A stretch of DNA of 64,000 nt from Bacillota bacterium (GTDB taxonomy: Bacteria > Bacillota > UBA4882 > UBA8346): NCBI GenBank assembly GCA_023415835.1, contig JAEZJK010000016.1, positions 1 to 64,000 of the forward strand, written 5' to 3'. Shown here piece after piece: positions 1 through 8,162 of the stretch. The translations under genes were made by a program, and so were the position numbers. The notes beneath the pieces were generated by a model. The model was given only the letters and a program-made list of their open reading frames with translations. It searched no databases and had not been told where the DNA came from. Position 1 is the first letter of the stretch. Each line of letters begins with the position of its first letter.

Positions 1-90
1 CTTTTGATTTCTTTGTTGCTGTTGGCAGACCGCAGCTTATTATATCAAAAGGAGTTTTTATATCACCCTCACCGCTGTAAGCTTTTTTGA

Positions 91-115
91 ACCCCACGCC
101 TAGCGTGGGGTTTTC
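91..115. terminator. Intrinsic terminator-like hairpin
   Basis: A perfect 9-bp stem (ACCCCACGC / GCGTGGGGT) closes on a 3-nt loop and is followed by TTTT on the plus strand, with TTTTTT just before it on the other side, so it could work in both directions. It lies directly between an unidentified upstream reading frame that ends near 80-90 and the open frame of the permease that starts right after it. Confidence 0.7.
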
Positions 116-178
116 ACATATAAAAAAGCCGCCGACACCAGCGGGATCGTCGGGTGGCTCCTTATTGCCGCAGTTGCC

Positions 179-1651
179 ATGTGCTTTTTTCAAACATCAT
201 TCGAAGTTATTCTCCGGTCAACTATGGCCGGACTGATTCGCTCGTTCTCCGTATCGCTGATTGTTGCCACCTCGCTGTTGCAGATGGCATTAATGGAAAA
301 AAGCGGAGCGTTGAAACGGATCATCATCTTTGTCAAAACGATCGCCAGCGAAAACCGGGCAGTTCAGATTATGATGATCAACATCGGTTTTGGTACCTTG
401 ATGGTGGCTGTCGGAGCGACACCTGTCTCGCTTTTGCCGCCCATTCTCATAGCGATGGGGTACTCGACCTATGTTGCAATCGCGCTGCCCGCCATTGGGT
501 ATGATTCACTTTGTACCTATGCGCTCTTGGGTGCGCCGATTGTTGTCTTTGTGGATATCGCCAATAGTTTTCTGGGATCCGGTAACGAGATCACGCTGTA
601 TCAAGCGGGCATGATCTTCTATATGTTTCTGCCCGTGGTATCCACCCTAATCGGTTTTTGTATGCTTTGGATCGTCGGCCGGTGGCAGGCGATTAAAGAG
701 GGCTGGCTGCCATGCCTCATCACCGGCGTTACGATCGGTATCGTCTCCTACTTCACCAACCGCTTTGACAATCTGGTGGTTTTGACCGGGGTTTTATGCG
801 GGATTGCAGTCATTGCCGCCATGGCGGTTTACTTACGGGTAACCGGAAAAAGGATCATTGATCGCAGCCGTCTAGGCCAGGATGAATTGGATTATGAGAA
901 AAAGTTTCCCCTTTGGCGTGCGCTGACGCCCTGGACGCTTCTGATCGTGATCGTTTTGGCGCTGAACTTACCGAAAGATATCTTTAACCTTCTTTACCGG
1001 ACGCTCAAACTGCCTATCGAAGGTTTGGCCGCAGATGGCAAACCCTTGGATACACGAGCTCTTTGGCAAGCTTATACCTGGATTTTCGTCAGTACGGTTT
1101 TGGCTGTTCCATTTTTAAAGCCTTCCGGCGCTCAAATCAAGGATACCTTAAAAGTGTGGCTGAAGCGTGCGCCTCGCCCTGTGTTTGCGGCTGCCATTTT
1201 CTTCGCTATCGGTGAAGTGATGAATATGTCCGGTTTCAATATGGCAACTGGGCAGTTTGCCGTTCCGAGCATGGTCCAGATCCTGGCGGATTATTCCGCG
1301 AAATTCTTTCAACATTCCTATGGAGGGATCGTTGCCTTTATCGGCCTCTTTGGCGGTTTTATCACCGGGAGTGAAGCCTCCTCCATTGCCATGTTCGCTA
1401 AGTATACGCTGACCACGGCCAAGAACCTCTCCATGCCGCTTGCGGGCTTGCTCACCATCACCGCCGGGCTAGCCTTCGGCAGCGGTTTAGCAAGCGTCAT
1501 CTCCCCGGCTAAGTTGCAGAACGCTGCAGCTTCCATTGACAAAATCGGTGAGGAAAACAAGGTGATCCGGATCGCCTTTGTTTTCTCAATTTTACTAACG
1601 ATAGTCACGTCCGTTTTTGTCGTCGCCGTTCTCAATTGGAGAGGGTTATAA
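179..1651 (+). CDS. L-lactate permease (LctP family)-like transporter, 5'-truncated
   Basis: Polytopic membrane protein of 490 residues with about 12 hydrophobic segments. It resembles the LctP lactate/proton symporter family, notably in the glycine-rich stretch near residues 72-115 and the C-terminal region with GGFITGSEASS near 395 and the INPAK-like ISPAKLQNAA. LctP proteins are usually about 530-560 residues. The same frame stays open upstream to 104, encoding another hydrophobic stretch (GIVGWLLIAAVAM), but has no start codon and runs straight into the hairpin at 91-115. No ribosome site precedes the ATG at 179 or the one at 221. The 5' end, including the first membrane segment, therefore seems to have been lost, and the copy is probably not functional. 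Family assignment is moderate; a related anion permease is possible. Confidence 0.6.
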   Translation: MCFFQTSFEVILRSTMAGLIRSFSVSLIVATSLLQMALMEKSGALKRIIIFVKTIASENRAVQIMMINIGFGTLMVAVGATPVSLLPPILIAMGYSTYVAIALPAIGYDSLCTYALLGAPIVVFVDIANSFLGSGNEITLYQAGMIFYMFLPVVSTLIGFCMLWIVGRWQAIKEGWLPCLITGVTIGIVSYFTNRFDNLVVLTGVLCGIAVIAAMAVYLRVTGKRIIDRSRLGQDELDYEKKFPLWRALTPWTLLIVIVLALNLPKDIFNLLYRTLKLPIEGLAADGKPLDTRALWQAYTWIFVSTVLAVPFLKPSGAQIKDTLKVWLKRAPRPVFAAAIFFAIGEVMNMSGFNMATGQFAVPSMVQILADYSAKFFQHSYGGIVAFIGLFGGFITGSEASSIAMFAKYTLTTAKNLSMPLAGLLTITAGLAFGSGLASVISPAKLQNAAASIDKIGEENKVIRIAFVFSILLTIVTSVFVVAVLNWRGL

Positions 1652-1665
1652 CGGGAAATGATATG

Positions 1666-1701
1666 AAAAAGGGCCGTCCGAAAATGGGCGGCTCTTTTTT
1701 T
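1666..1701 (+). terminator. Intrinsic terminator after the permease gene
   Basis: GCCGTCC pairs with GGGCGGC (one G-U pair) around a 6-nt loop and is followed by CTCTTTTTTT. It ends transcription just after the permease stop codon at 1651. Confidence 0.8.
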
Positions 1702-1730
1702 AAAAAATTTATTTCATTTCAGATTTTCTC

Positions 1731-1979
1731 TTGCTGCTATTGTGTAAAAAAGCAATAGGCACTTATAATTGTTATGAATTGGTACGAATCATTAAAACTT
1801 TGTATCTCAGAAAAGAGACGCTGCTACAACAAAAGAAGTCAGCCTGTCAGGTGGATTCAAAGTATCTACAAATAGCGGAAGACTTGTTATACGGCGAATT
1901 AGCAATTCCGTTAGAGATAACCAAGGAGCAGGTTGTAAGTTATATTACCGGGCAAGTGCAACAGATGGAAAGTGAATAG
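1731..1979 (+). CDS. Small hypothetical protein (82 aa)
   Basis: An open frame of 82 codons starting at TTG 1731. It predicts a small soluble helical protein with two cysteines near the N-terminus (residues 5 and 14), a basic middle and an acidic C-terminus. I do not recognise it. No convincing ribosome site precedes the TTG and no in-frame ATG exists before the last residues, so the start is uncertain. It is followed after 9 bases by another small gene on the same strand, so the two may be co-transcribed. Moderate doubt that it is a real gene. Confidence 0.35.
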   Translation: MLLLCKKAIGTYNCYELVRIIKTLYLRKETLLQQKKSACQVDSKYLQIAEDLLYGELAIPLEITKEQVVSYITGQVQQMESE

Positions 1980-1988
1980 GTGCTGCTT

Positions 1989-2159
1989 ATGGTAAAGCCG
2001 AAGAAAACGGATATGAAAAAACATGATTGTATTTACTGCAAATATTACAGCAAATGGACATGCTCACTTGACTGCTGCTTTTTGGAAACAGAGCGATCGA
2101 TGAGCCTAAGAAAAAACCGCCGGAAACAAGCCGCCAGAAGGGTAATCGTAAATACCTAA
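1989..2159 (+). CDS. Small cysteine-rich basic protein (56 aa)
   Basis: Encodes 56 residues starting ATG at 1989. Residues 14-31 hold five cysteines with spacing C-x2-C-x7-C-x3-CC, followed by a strongly basic tail (KNRRKQAARR). The cysteine pattern suggests a small zinc- or metal-binding knuckle, possibly nucleic-acid binding given the tail; that is inference. It sits 9 bases after the preceding small frame and appears paired with it. Too short for many gene finders. No family recognised. Confidence 0.45.
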   Translation: MVKPKKTDMKKHDCIYCKYYSKWTCSLDCCFLETERSMSLRKNRRKQAARRVIVNT

Positions 2160-2217
2160 TGCAACTATGTATTAGTGGTTAAAATGAGGTAACTGTGACA
2201 TTGAACAGTAAGGCTAT

Positions 2218-5200
2218 TCAAATGTTGACCTTTAACGTATGGATCTCAAACGAACCAAAGGATAACATCACTTCACCCGCTTGGATTTGGAGTTGAGACT
2301 GATCGCAGCTTTCTTCCATCAGGTTGACCAGTTCCACCGATTGGTAGGGGAGATGGATTTTGAGCAGGGCAACGGTTTCCCGCCCTGCGCTTTCGTAGAG
2401 ACGGACGATGATGGCCGGGCCGGTTTCGGCCATTTTGAGGGTTTCGATGATGATGTTAGCCGCTCCCACTTCCGCCAGGGAGTACTGAAGCGGTAAATTC
2501 CCGCTATCATTGGGAGTTATGGTTACCGCTGTCAAAGGGATATTAAGCTCATATCCGGCTCGGACTACTTTGCCATCAAAGAAGTTGCCTTGATGCGGAA
2601 AACAGGAATAAGTAAATTCATGTTTCCCCTGGTCAGCGGTGGGGTCCGGCTCAATGGGGCTCCTTAATAGGTTAAGATCCAAAACATTATTAAAAACTTT
2701 ATGCCCGTATTTGCAGTCATTGAGTAAAGCTACTCCATATCCGGTATCGGAAAGATCAACCCATTTTTGGGCGGGGATCTCAAATTTAGCCATATCCCAG
2801 CTGGTGTTGGGGTGAGTGGGACGCTTGATGTTCCCGAACTGGATCTCGCAAGTCGCCTCAGGGCTCTCAATAGCTACCGGAAAAGATGTTCGTAACATTT
2901 TTTGGCGTTCATGCCAGTTTACCGTGGTGATAAAGTCCACCCTCCGGCTGCTGTGGATCAGCGCCAGCTCTTGCTGGAGAACGGAGTTCCCCCAAGCAAA
3001 CGTCTGTTTAATATAAGCCTTGGGTCCATCGATCATACAGGTGGCTTGTTGTAACCGCATGGATTCAGGGGGGCGATCGGCATACCCGATTGGGATATCC
3101 CAGGCATCTCCTTCATCGATATAAATGGCTAAACGATTGCCTACACCGTTGAGGATCTGACGGTTATTTTCCTTGTCATAAATTCCGGTTAGCCAGCCAT
3201 CCTCCGCCAAGTTAAGCAGTAGCCGGTCATTTTCGAGCCGGGTATTGTCAACTTTAGCCATGCTAGGGATTGTCGAAGGAAAGGACAGGTCGATTACGGT
3301 ATATCCCAACGCCGGGACCCTCACCAGGTACCAGTGGTTATTGATCTTGAGCCATTCTTCCCGTTCCCAAGAGGTAGAATTCCAAATTACAGCGGGAAGA
3401 TTGGATTTTCCAGTATTGATCATTCCGGATATAGAGTTGATTGCCCGTTCCCTTAAGGAGCAGACCCGTCGCCATAAGAGATCATACCGGGCCGACGCCT
3501 CACTGTAAACTCGGGTAATAGCCGAACCCGCTATAATATCATGGAACTGATAGAGCAACACCTCTTGCCAAATACTCTCGAGATCATCGGCTGGATACCG
3601 GTCACCTCTCCATAGAGCGGCTAAGGCTGCATAGAACTCTAAGTCGCGTAAGGCTATTTCCATCTTCCGGTTATAACGTTTATTACGGGCTTGGCTCGTG
3701 TAAGTCCCTTGATGCCGTTCCAAGTAAAGCTCTCCTTGCCAAGGCCGGTATCGGGTAGAACGTCGGGTCAATTTCTCGAAGAATTCATGGGCCGTTTCCT
3801 GACGAACCGGGGACAAACCCGCGGAATCTTTTTCCCTTTTCAACATTTCCAGATGCTCTTCTCCCGGTCCCCCTCCCCCGTTCCCAATCCCAAAAACGAC
3901 TAAACAATGTTCAGCATTTCCTTTGTCAAGATAGTTCGCCTCCGCTTTTTTGATAGCCCGTGGGGCAGCTGAACTGTTATAAGTCCCTTCGGGCGGCATA
4001 TGGGCCAGGACGCAACTACCGTCAATCCCCATCCAAATGAAAGAATGATGGGGATATTGATTAAAGAGGTTCCAGGAAAGCTTGGTAGTGCAAAAATAGT
4101 TTAGCCCAGATTTTTTAAGGATTTGCGGTAACGCCCCGTTAAAGCCGAAACTGTCCGGTAGCCAGAGTAGCTCGGTATTTTGGTTAAATTCCATTTTAAA
4201 GAAGCGTTTACCGTATAAGATCTGCCGGACAAGGGATTCCCCTCCCGGGAGGTTGGTATCTGTTTCCACCCACATGGCGCCCAATGCTTCCCAACGGCCT
4301 TCCTTGACGCGGGATTTGATTTTTTCAAATAACATCAGATAAAAAGATTTAATCCATTGATATAGCTGGGGCTGGCTAGCGCCAAAGATATAATCGGGAT
4401 ATTTGTCCAGCATCATCAATGCAGTGGCGAAAGTCCGGGCGCCTTTGCGGACCGTCTCCCGGAGTGGCCACAACCAAGCCAGATCGATATGGGAATGACC
4501 CAAAGCACTGATTAAAAGGGAAGGATCGGCCGATTTTTTACCGAGCTCAACAATGACGGCCTTCCGGGCGGCCTCAACCTTATCCGGAGTGAGGCGGTTT
4601 AAGATTAACGCTGCCCGATATAGGGTAAATAAGATGCTGTCCCGTCGGGCGCTATCCTCAGGCAAGCTTTCCATTAGTTCAAATAGATACTCTAAATCAT
4701 AATATAATGCTTTCAACGAATCATCGCAGGTTGCGATATAAGCTTCTTGTACAATACCGTGGTCTGTGTATTTACCAAAAAGGTCATTTGTCCCGGCATC
4801 GGCCCAGAGATCGATTACTTCACCGCCTTTAGCCTTATCCGTCAAGTCAACCACTCGCTTACCCGGTGCTCCCAGGGAGTGATCGAATTCGGAGTGGACA
4901 TTGGTCAAACCTTGTGTGGGGCAACCATCCCGGTCAACCAGGCAAGCTTCTCCTCCCAGATCAATTAATAAGGCTACTTTTTTTCCGAAAGCGCTGGTGG
5001 GGATCTTGCCTGAAAAATGAAACCAAGCGCAGTCCCAGGGGTTTCCCCATCGCTCGCCAATATGTAACACTTTTTTGGCTCCGGTCATCCGGGCTTGATA
5101 CGGGACCGGCTCGGGAGTGACCCAAGCAACCATTGATAAATCGCCAATTATGACATAAATCCCTTGTTTTATTTTGGCAATAGCCCGCTTGATCTCGGCG

Positions 5201-5226
5201 AGCATTTGTTCTTTAGCATAAGGCAT
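2218..5226 (-). CDS. Alpha-mannosidase, glycoside hydrolase family 38
   Basis: About 1,002 residues, the usual length of bacterial GH38 enzymes. Hydrolyses alpha-linked mannose with retention, using a zinc ion. Visible features: the zinc-site motif SHIDLAWLWP near residue 240, the second metal/substrate region WVETDTNLPGGES near 320, and the catalytic nucleophile Asp in LPDSFGFNG near 357; the beta-rich C-terminal half is typical of the family. No signal peptide, so it probably acts in the cytoplasm on imported oligosaccharides or on recycled glycans. The start chosen is ATG 5226, because GGGGG lies 5 bases upstream; an in-frame ATG at 5238 overlaps that ribosome site. It stands alone, with no sugar transporter beside it. 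Confidence 0.93.
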   Translation of the reverse strand: MPYAKEQMLAEIKRAIAKIKQGIYVIIGDLSMVAWVTPEPVPYQARMTGAKKVLHIGERWGNPWDCAWFHFSGKIPTSAFGKKVALLIDLGGEACLVDRDGCPTQGLTNVHSEFDHSLGAPGKRVVDLTDKAKGGEVIDLWADAGTNDLFGKYTDHGIVQEAYIATCDDSLKALYYDLEYLFELMESLPEDSARRDSILFTLYRAALILNRLTPDKVEAARKAVIVELGKKSADPSLLISALGHSHIDLAWLWPLRETVRKGARTFATALMMLDKYPDYIFGASQPQLYQWIKSFYLMLFEKIKSRVKEGRWEALGAMWVETDTNLPGGESLVRQILYGKRFFKMEFNQNTELLWLPDSFGFNGALPQILKKSGLNYFCTTKLSWNLFNQYPHHSFIWMGIDGSCVLAHMPPEGTYNSSAAPRAIKKAEANYLDKGNAEHCLVVFGIGNGGGGPGEEHLEMLKREKDSAGLSPVRQETAHEFFEKLTRRSTRYRPWQGELYLERHQGTYTSQARNKRYNRKMEIALRDLEFYAALAALWRGDRYPADDLESIWQEVLLYQFHDIIAGSAITRVYSEASARYDLLWRRVCSLRERAINSISGMINTGKSNLPAVIWNSTSWEREEWLKINNHWYLVRVPALGYTVIDLSFPSTIPSMAKVDNTRLENDRLLLNLAEDGWLTGIYDKENNRQILNGVGNRLAIYIDEGDAWDIPIGYADRPPESMRLQQATCMIDGPKAYIKQTFAWGNSVLQQELALIHSSRRVDFITTVNWHERQKMLRTSFPVAIESPEATCEIQFGNIKRPTHPNTSWDMAKFEIPAQKWVDLSDTGYGVALLNDCKYGHKVFNNVLDLNLLRSPIEPDPTADQGKHEFTYSCFPHQGNFFDGKVVRAGYELNIPLTAVTITPNDSGNLPLQYSLAEVGAANIIIETLKMAETGPAIIVRLYESAGRETVALLKIHLPYQSVELVNLMEESCDQSQLQIQAGEVMLSFGSFEIHTLKVNI

Positions 5227-5238
5227 GCATTCCCCCAT

Positions 5239-5608
5239 CCGCTTCTATTTTGTTTATATCCCGCTCCAAGAAGCCCTGCCACTGTTAGAGAAAACCGTTC
5301 AATGTTGAATTCCATATAGGAGAACAGCTTGAAGAATTTGATTTTACAGTAGGAATATTGATTGGCGGCGGAGCTTTTCAGGGCATCCGCCGTTGTAATT
5401 TGATGGTTATAAATTCATTGATTTCATCGCTGTAAAAGGCTTTCTTTTATTGGCCGTGTTTGGAATCCTACTATTATATATTGACATCACTTTAAAGTAT
5501 GCTTCCTCTTATTGTTGCGACGATTCAATTGAATGATTTGACGCCAAGGAATTTGTGTCGAGGCTTAAGCGATGGTTTGTCGGTAAGCCTCCAAACCGGA
5601 AAATGAAA
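5239..5608. other. Intergenic region with a second hairpin
   Basis: No credible gene. It holds the upstream region of the alpha-mannosidase gene (read leftwards) and, at 5560-5591, an inverted repeat GAGGCTTA ... TAAGCCTC with a 16-nt loop that could be a weak terminator for the leftward collagen-like gene. No clear promoter for the mannosidase was found. Confidence 0.5.
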
Positions 5609-5628
5609 CCCTTCATTTGAAGGGCTTA
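5605..5628 (-). terminator. Terminator of the collagen-like gene
   Basis: CCCTTCA-TT-TGAAGGG, a 7-bp hairpin at 5609-5624 that begins next to the TAA stop at 5626 and is followed on the minus strand by a T-rich stretch. Confidence 0.5.
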
Positions 5629-6171
5629 ATTAAAGGTCCACTTTTTTTTACGTTTAGAATAAATTAACATATGCGAACTATAGTCAATGGTACAGGGTTT
5701 AACCGAGGCTATCTCCGGGATTGGGGAACAGGTAACCGGGAATGAACTCGTAATTATGCTTGTAATTCCAGCCGATCCGGGAGATCCCGTCGCTCCGGTT
5801 GGACCCATAGGACCAATGCATCCTGTAGCCCCCACAGGTCCCGTAGGTCCGGTCGCTCCAGTTGCGCCGGTTGGTCCAATAATAGTTACCGGTAGTTTGA
5901 TTAAGATCTGTTGTAAACAATGAATGCTGAGCAACAACTTTTTAATTACCGAATAGTGGCAGCATGACAAAATTACGTAAGTATGTAATTTACCGGCAAG
6001 GACCCCCAAACAGTTGAGTACACCCAAAATATTTTTTCCTTTAAAACACTCGGTAGCCAACTCGATATCTTCCGAAAGGGTTTCCCTAAAACCCTCTGCT
6101 ACGTCCAATATGGCGATTTGATCGTGGATCTCGAGTAAACGGCTTTCAATCGTATGCTTTAATGGTTTCAA
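5626..6171 (-). CDS. Collagen-like Gly-X-Y repeat protein, probable spore-surface protein
   Basis: 181 residues. The N-terminal 95 or so residues are helical and partly hydrophobic (a predicted small bundle containing CLGVLAGKLH). Then follow about 13 uninterrupted Gly-X-Y triplets, mostly GPTGAT-type, and a cysteine-containing C-terminal tail. Such triplets form collagen-like triple helices in exosporium and spore-surface proteins (BclA type). The start is TTG 6171, because a perfect GGAGGTGA lies 8 bases upstream; the longer in-frame ATG at 6276 has no ribosome site. It is divergent from the ligase/ATP-grasp cluster that follows, which supports a shared spore-surface role. Function is inferred from the repeat and context only. 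Confidence 0.75.
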   Translation of the reverse strand: MKPLKHTIESRLLEIHDQIAILDVAEGFRETLSEDIELATECFKGKNILGVLNCLGVLAGKLHTYVILSCCHYSVIKKLLLSIHCLQQILIKLPVTIIGPTGATGATGPTGPVGATGCIGPMGPTGATGSPGSAGITSIITSSFPVTCSPIPEIASVKPCTIDYSSHMLIYSKRKKKWTFN

Positions 6172-6381
6172 ATACCGCTCACCTCCATATGTTTTTAATT
6201 CATTATACGGAAGAAGGTGTGCACAAGTACTATCTGAAAAAGATATTTTAGGTAGAAAAAGATTGGATACCATCATGTTGTTTGCGATGGTACTAAACTA
6301 TAAGATGATGACGTTTTTAGCCTGAACATCTGAGGTGTCCATCTCATAGGATATTGTGAAATTATTAATAATACAACGAGT

Positions 6382-7773
6382 GTGACGATGAAGAGAGTGC
6401 CATTAAAAACCATCATCAAAATTTTGAACGGCCAAATAGAGCAGGGAACTGATAACTTGATAATTGGTGATTTAGTCACCGGAATAAAAGAGATTAAGCA
6501 GGGCTCATTGCTTTTTGACTTACCTCGCGGCAAAGAGAATAATCTCAACCTATACCAAAAAAATTGGCCATATGCCATAGTAACCGATAAGCCCGTCAAC
6601 TTTACCGGGCTAATGGAAAATATTACAATTATTCGGGTGACGGAGATCAGCGAAGCTTTCTGGAGATTTGTTGATTTTTACCGAAATCTCTTTGATATCC
6701 CGGTCATCGGCGTAACCGGTACCTGCGGAAAAACAACGACCAAAGAAATGATTAAACATATTTTAGCCGGAACTTATAAGGTAAACGCTACCTATAAAAG
6801 TTACAATGCTTTGTTTCGTAATTTAGGTTATTTACTGGATATCGACGTGGATACTCAGGCGGCAGTTTATGAAATGGGGGTTGCCTTTCCCGGTGATTTA
6901 AAAATATCCTGCCGATACTTTAAACCGCAGGTTGGGATCATTATCAATATCGGTATTGATCATTTGCAAGGATTCAAGACATTGGATGCTTATATAAAGG
7001 CAAAAGCTGAATTCATAGAAGGCCTTGGCTATCAAGGGACGCTTATCTTAAATGCGGATGATGAAAATATTCAAAAGATTAATTTAGATCAATTTCGAGG
7101 AAACGTTATCTATTTTGGATTTGGAAACAGGTCACATTTTAAAGCTTCGAATATTACCCATGAAAAGGGAGCTTTGAAATTCATACTCCAATATCAAGGT
7201 AGTACCTATCATTTTTCAATTCCGGGCTATGGGGATTTTAATGTATATAACGCTACAGCTGCGATTGCTGCGGCGCATGCCATCGGTTTTGAGGTTGCAG
7301 AGGCTGGAGCTAGGCTGGGATCGTTTCAAAATGTAGAAAGACATTTTGAATTCAATGAAGGAATTAACGGGAGCACAATTATTGATGACACATGGTCCAC
7401 TAATCCGACATCCATGGAAACGGCGCTTAGGCTCCTTAAATCTCTTTCGCTCGGGAAAAAAACCATTGCGGTTTTGGGTAAAATGTCGCTTCTAGGAAGA
7501 GAGAGCGCCCGATATCACTACAAAACGGGTGAGAAAGTTGCCGAAATCGGGATAGATCAGCTGATTGTAATTGGTGATGGAGCTGACGGGATTGGGTTTG
7601 GAGCATTACGTAAAGGTATGGATCAAGTTAGTGTTCACTTTTGTAAGGAATCTGACGAAGCCTATGAAATTCTCAAAAAATCTTTGAATAAAACTACGAC
7701 TGCCCTTGTTAAGACTTCAATGCTGGCGTCATATTCAGACTTACTCGATAAAATAATAGTCAAAAATTATTGA
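6382..7773 (+). CDS. MurF-like Mur ligase family protein
   Basis: 463 residues with the three-domain layout of Mur ligases. An N-terminal MurF-type domain covers 1-100; the central ATPase domain carries an intact P-loop (GVTGTCGKTTTK near 113-124), EMGVAFPGDL and the metal/carbamyl-Lys region YIKAKAEF; a C-terminal domain contains NPTSMETALRLL and AVLGKM. MurF joins D-Ala-D-Ala to UDP-MurNAc-tripeptide. Here the C-terminal G-rich signature (VKGSRG in typical MurF) is replaced by VKTSMLAS, and the NN-x2-G region after the P-loop is altered. It lies in a spore-coat cluster and not with mur/fts genes. I infer a specialised peptide ligase. GTG 6382 or ATG 6388 could be the start; neither has a strong ribosome site. 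Confidence 0.8.
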   Translation: MTMKRVPLKTIIKILNGQIEQGTDNLIIGDLVTGIKEIKQGSLLFDLPRGKENNLNLYQKNWPYAIVTDKPVNFTGLMENITIIRVTEISEAFWRFVDFYRNLFDIPVIGVTGTCGKTTTKEMIKHILAGTYKVNATYKSYNALFRNLGYLLDIDVDTQAAVYEMGVAFPGDLKISCRYFKPQVGIIINIGIDHLQGFKTLDAYIKAKAEFIEGLGYQGTLILNADDENIQKINLDQFRGNVIYFGFGNRSHFKASNITHEKGALKFILQYQGSTYHFSIPGYGDFNVYNATAAIAAAHAIGFEVAEAGARLGSFQNVERHFEFNEGINGSTIIDDTWSTNPTSMETALRLLKSLSLGKKTIAVLGKMSLLGRESARYHYKTGEKVAEIGIDQLIVIGDGADGIGFGALRKGMDQVSVHFCKESDEAYEILKKSLNKTTTALVKTSMLASYSDLLDKIIVKNY

Positions 7774-7791
7774 GTATGCAGGAGGTATTAC

Positions 7792-8094
7792 ATGATTAAA
7801 TCAAAGTTAAATAGCGTAAATTCCTCTGGGATCCTTAAAGAAGCAGTTGCCAATGTTATTAAGGCAACTGCAATCGAAGAAACAGCCCTTTCCAACATTC
7901 ATATTTTAGTAAGGGATATCATCCCCAAAGCAAAAAAGAACTCAGCCAATCTGGAACAGTTTGTCTCGATTGATGAATCGGTAAACAACATCATTAGAAA
8001 TGTTGCTAAAGTCCAAAGGATGACGCAAATTATCCTGAAACACATGGAAAAATTAATTCGAAAAATCGAAAATTTTAGTGACAATGGTGGTTGA
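7792..8094 (+). CDS. Small helical protein ending in Gly-Gly, putative spore-surface protein
   Basis: 100 residues, almost entirely predicted amphipathic helix, with no cysteine and a C-terminus of DNGG. A perfect AGGAGGT lies 7 bases before the ATG. It lies 18 bases after the MurF-like gene and is surely in its operon. The layout (helix, NLEQFVSIDESVNNIIR, then QMTQIILKH-like helix) resembles small helical proteins I associate with collagen-like spore proteins of clostridia, and loosely the N-terminal domain of the collagen-like protein at 5626-6171. The exposed Gly-Gly terminus next to two ATP-grasp enzymes and a Mur ligase makes it a candidate carrier or substrate. That is speculation. Confidence 0.65.
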   Translation: MIKSKLNSVNSSGILKEAVANVIKATAIEETALSNIHILVRDIIPKAKKNSANLEQFVSIDESVNNIIRNVAKVQRMTQIILKHMEKLIRKIENFSDNGG

Positions 8095-8162
8095 AAGAAT
8101 AATTTTATAAATGTCCCGACATTCCCAGGTGTTTTTTATTTTAAATAAAAGAGCGTGAGATT

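Noticed and set aside
5478..5505. TTGACA followed by TATGCT as a promoter
   Set aside because: Only 11 bases separate the hexamers, too short for a sigma-A promoter, and no plus-strand gene follows.
5687..5923. Plus-strand open frame rich in Pro-Val-Gly-Pro
   Set aside because: It is the antisense reading of the Gly-X-Y triplets of the collagen-like gene; repetitive codons keep the other strand open.
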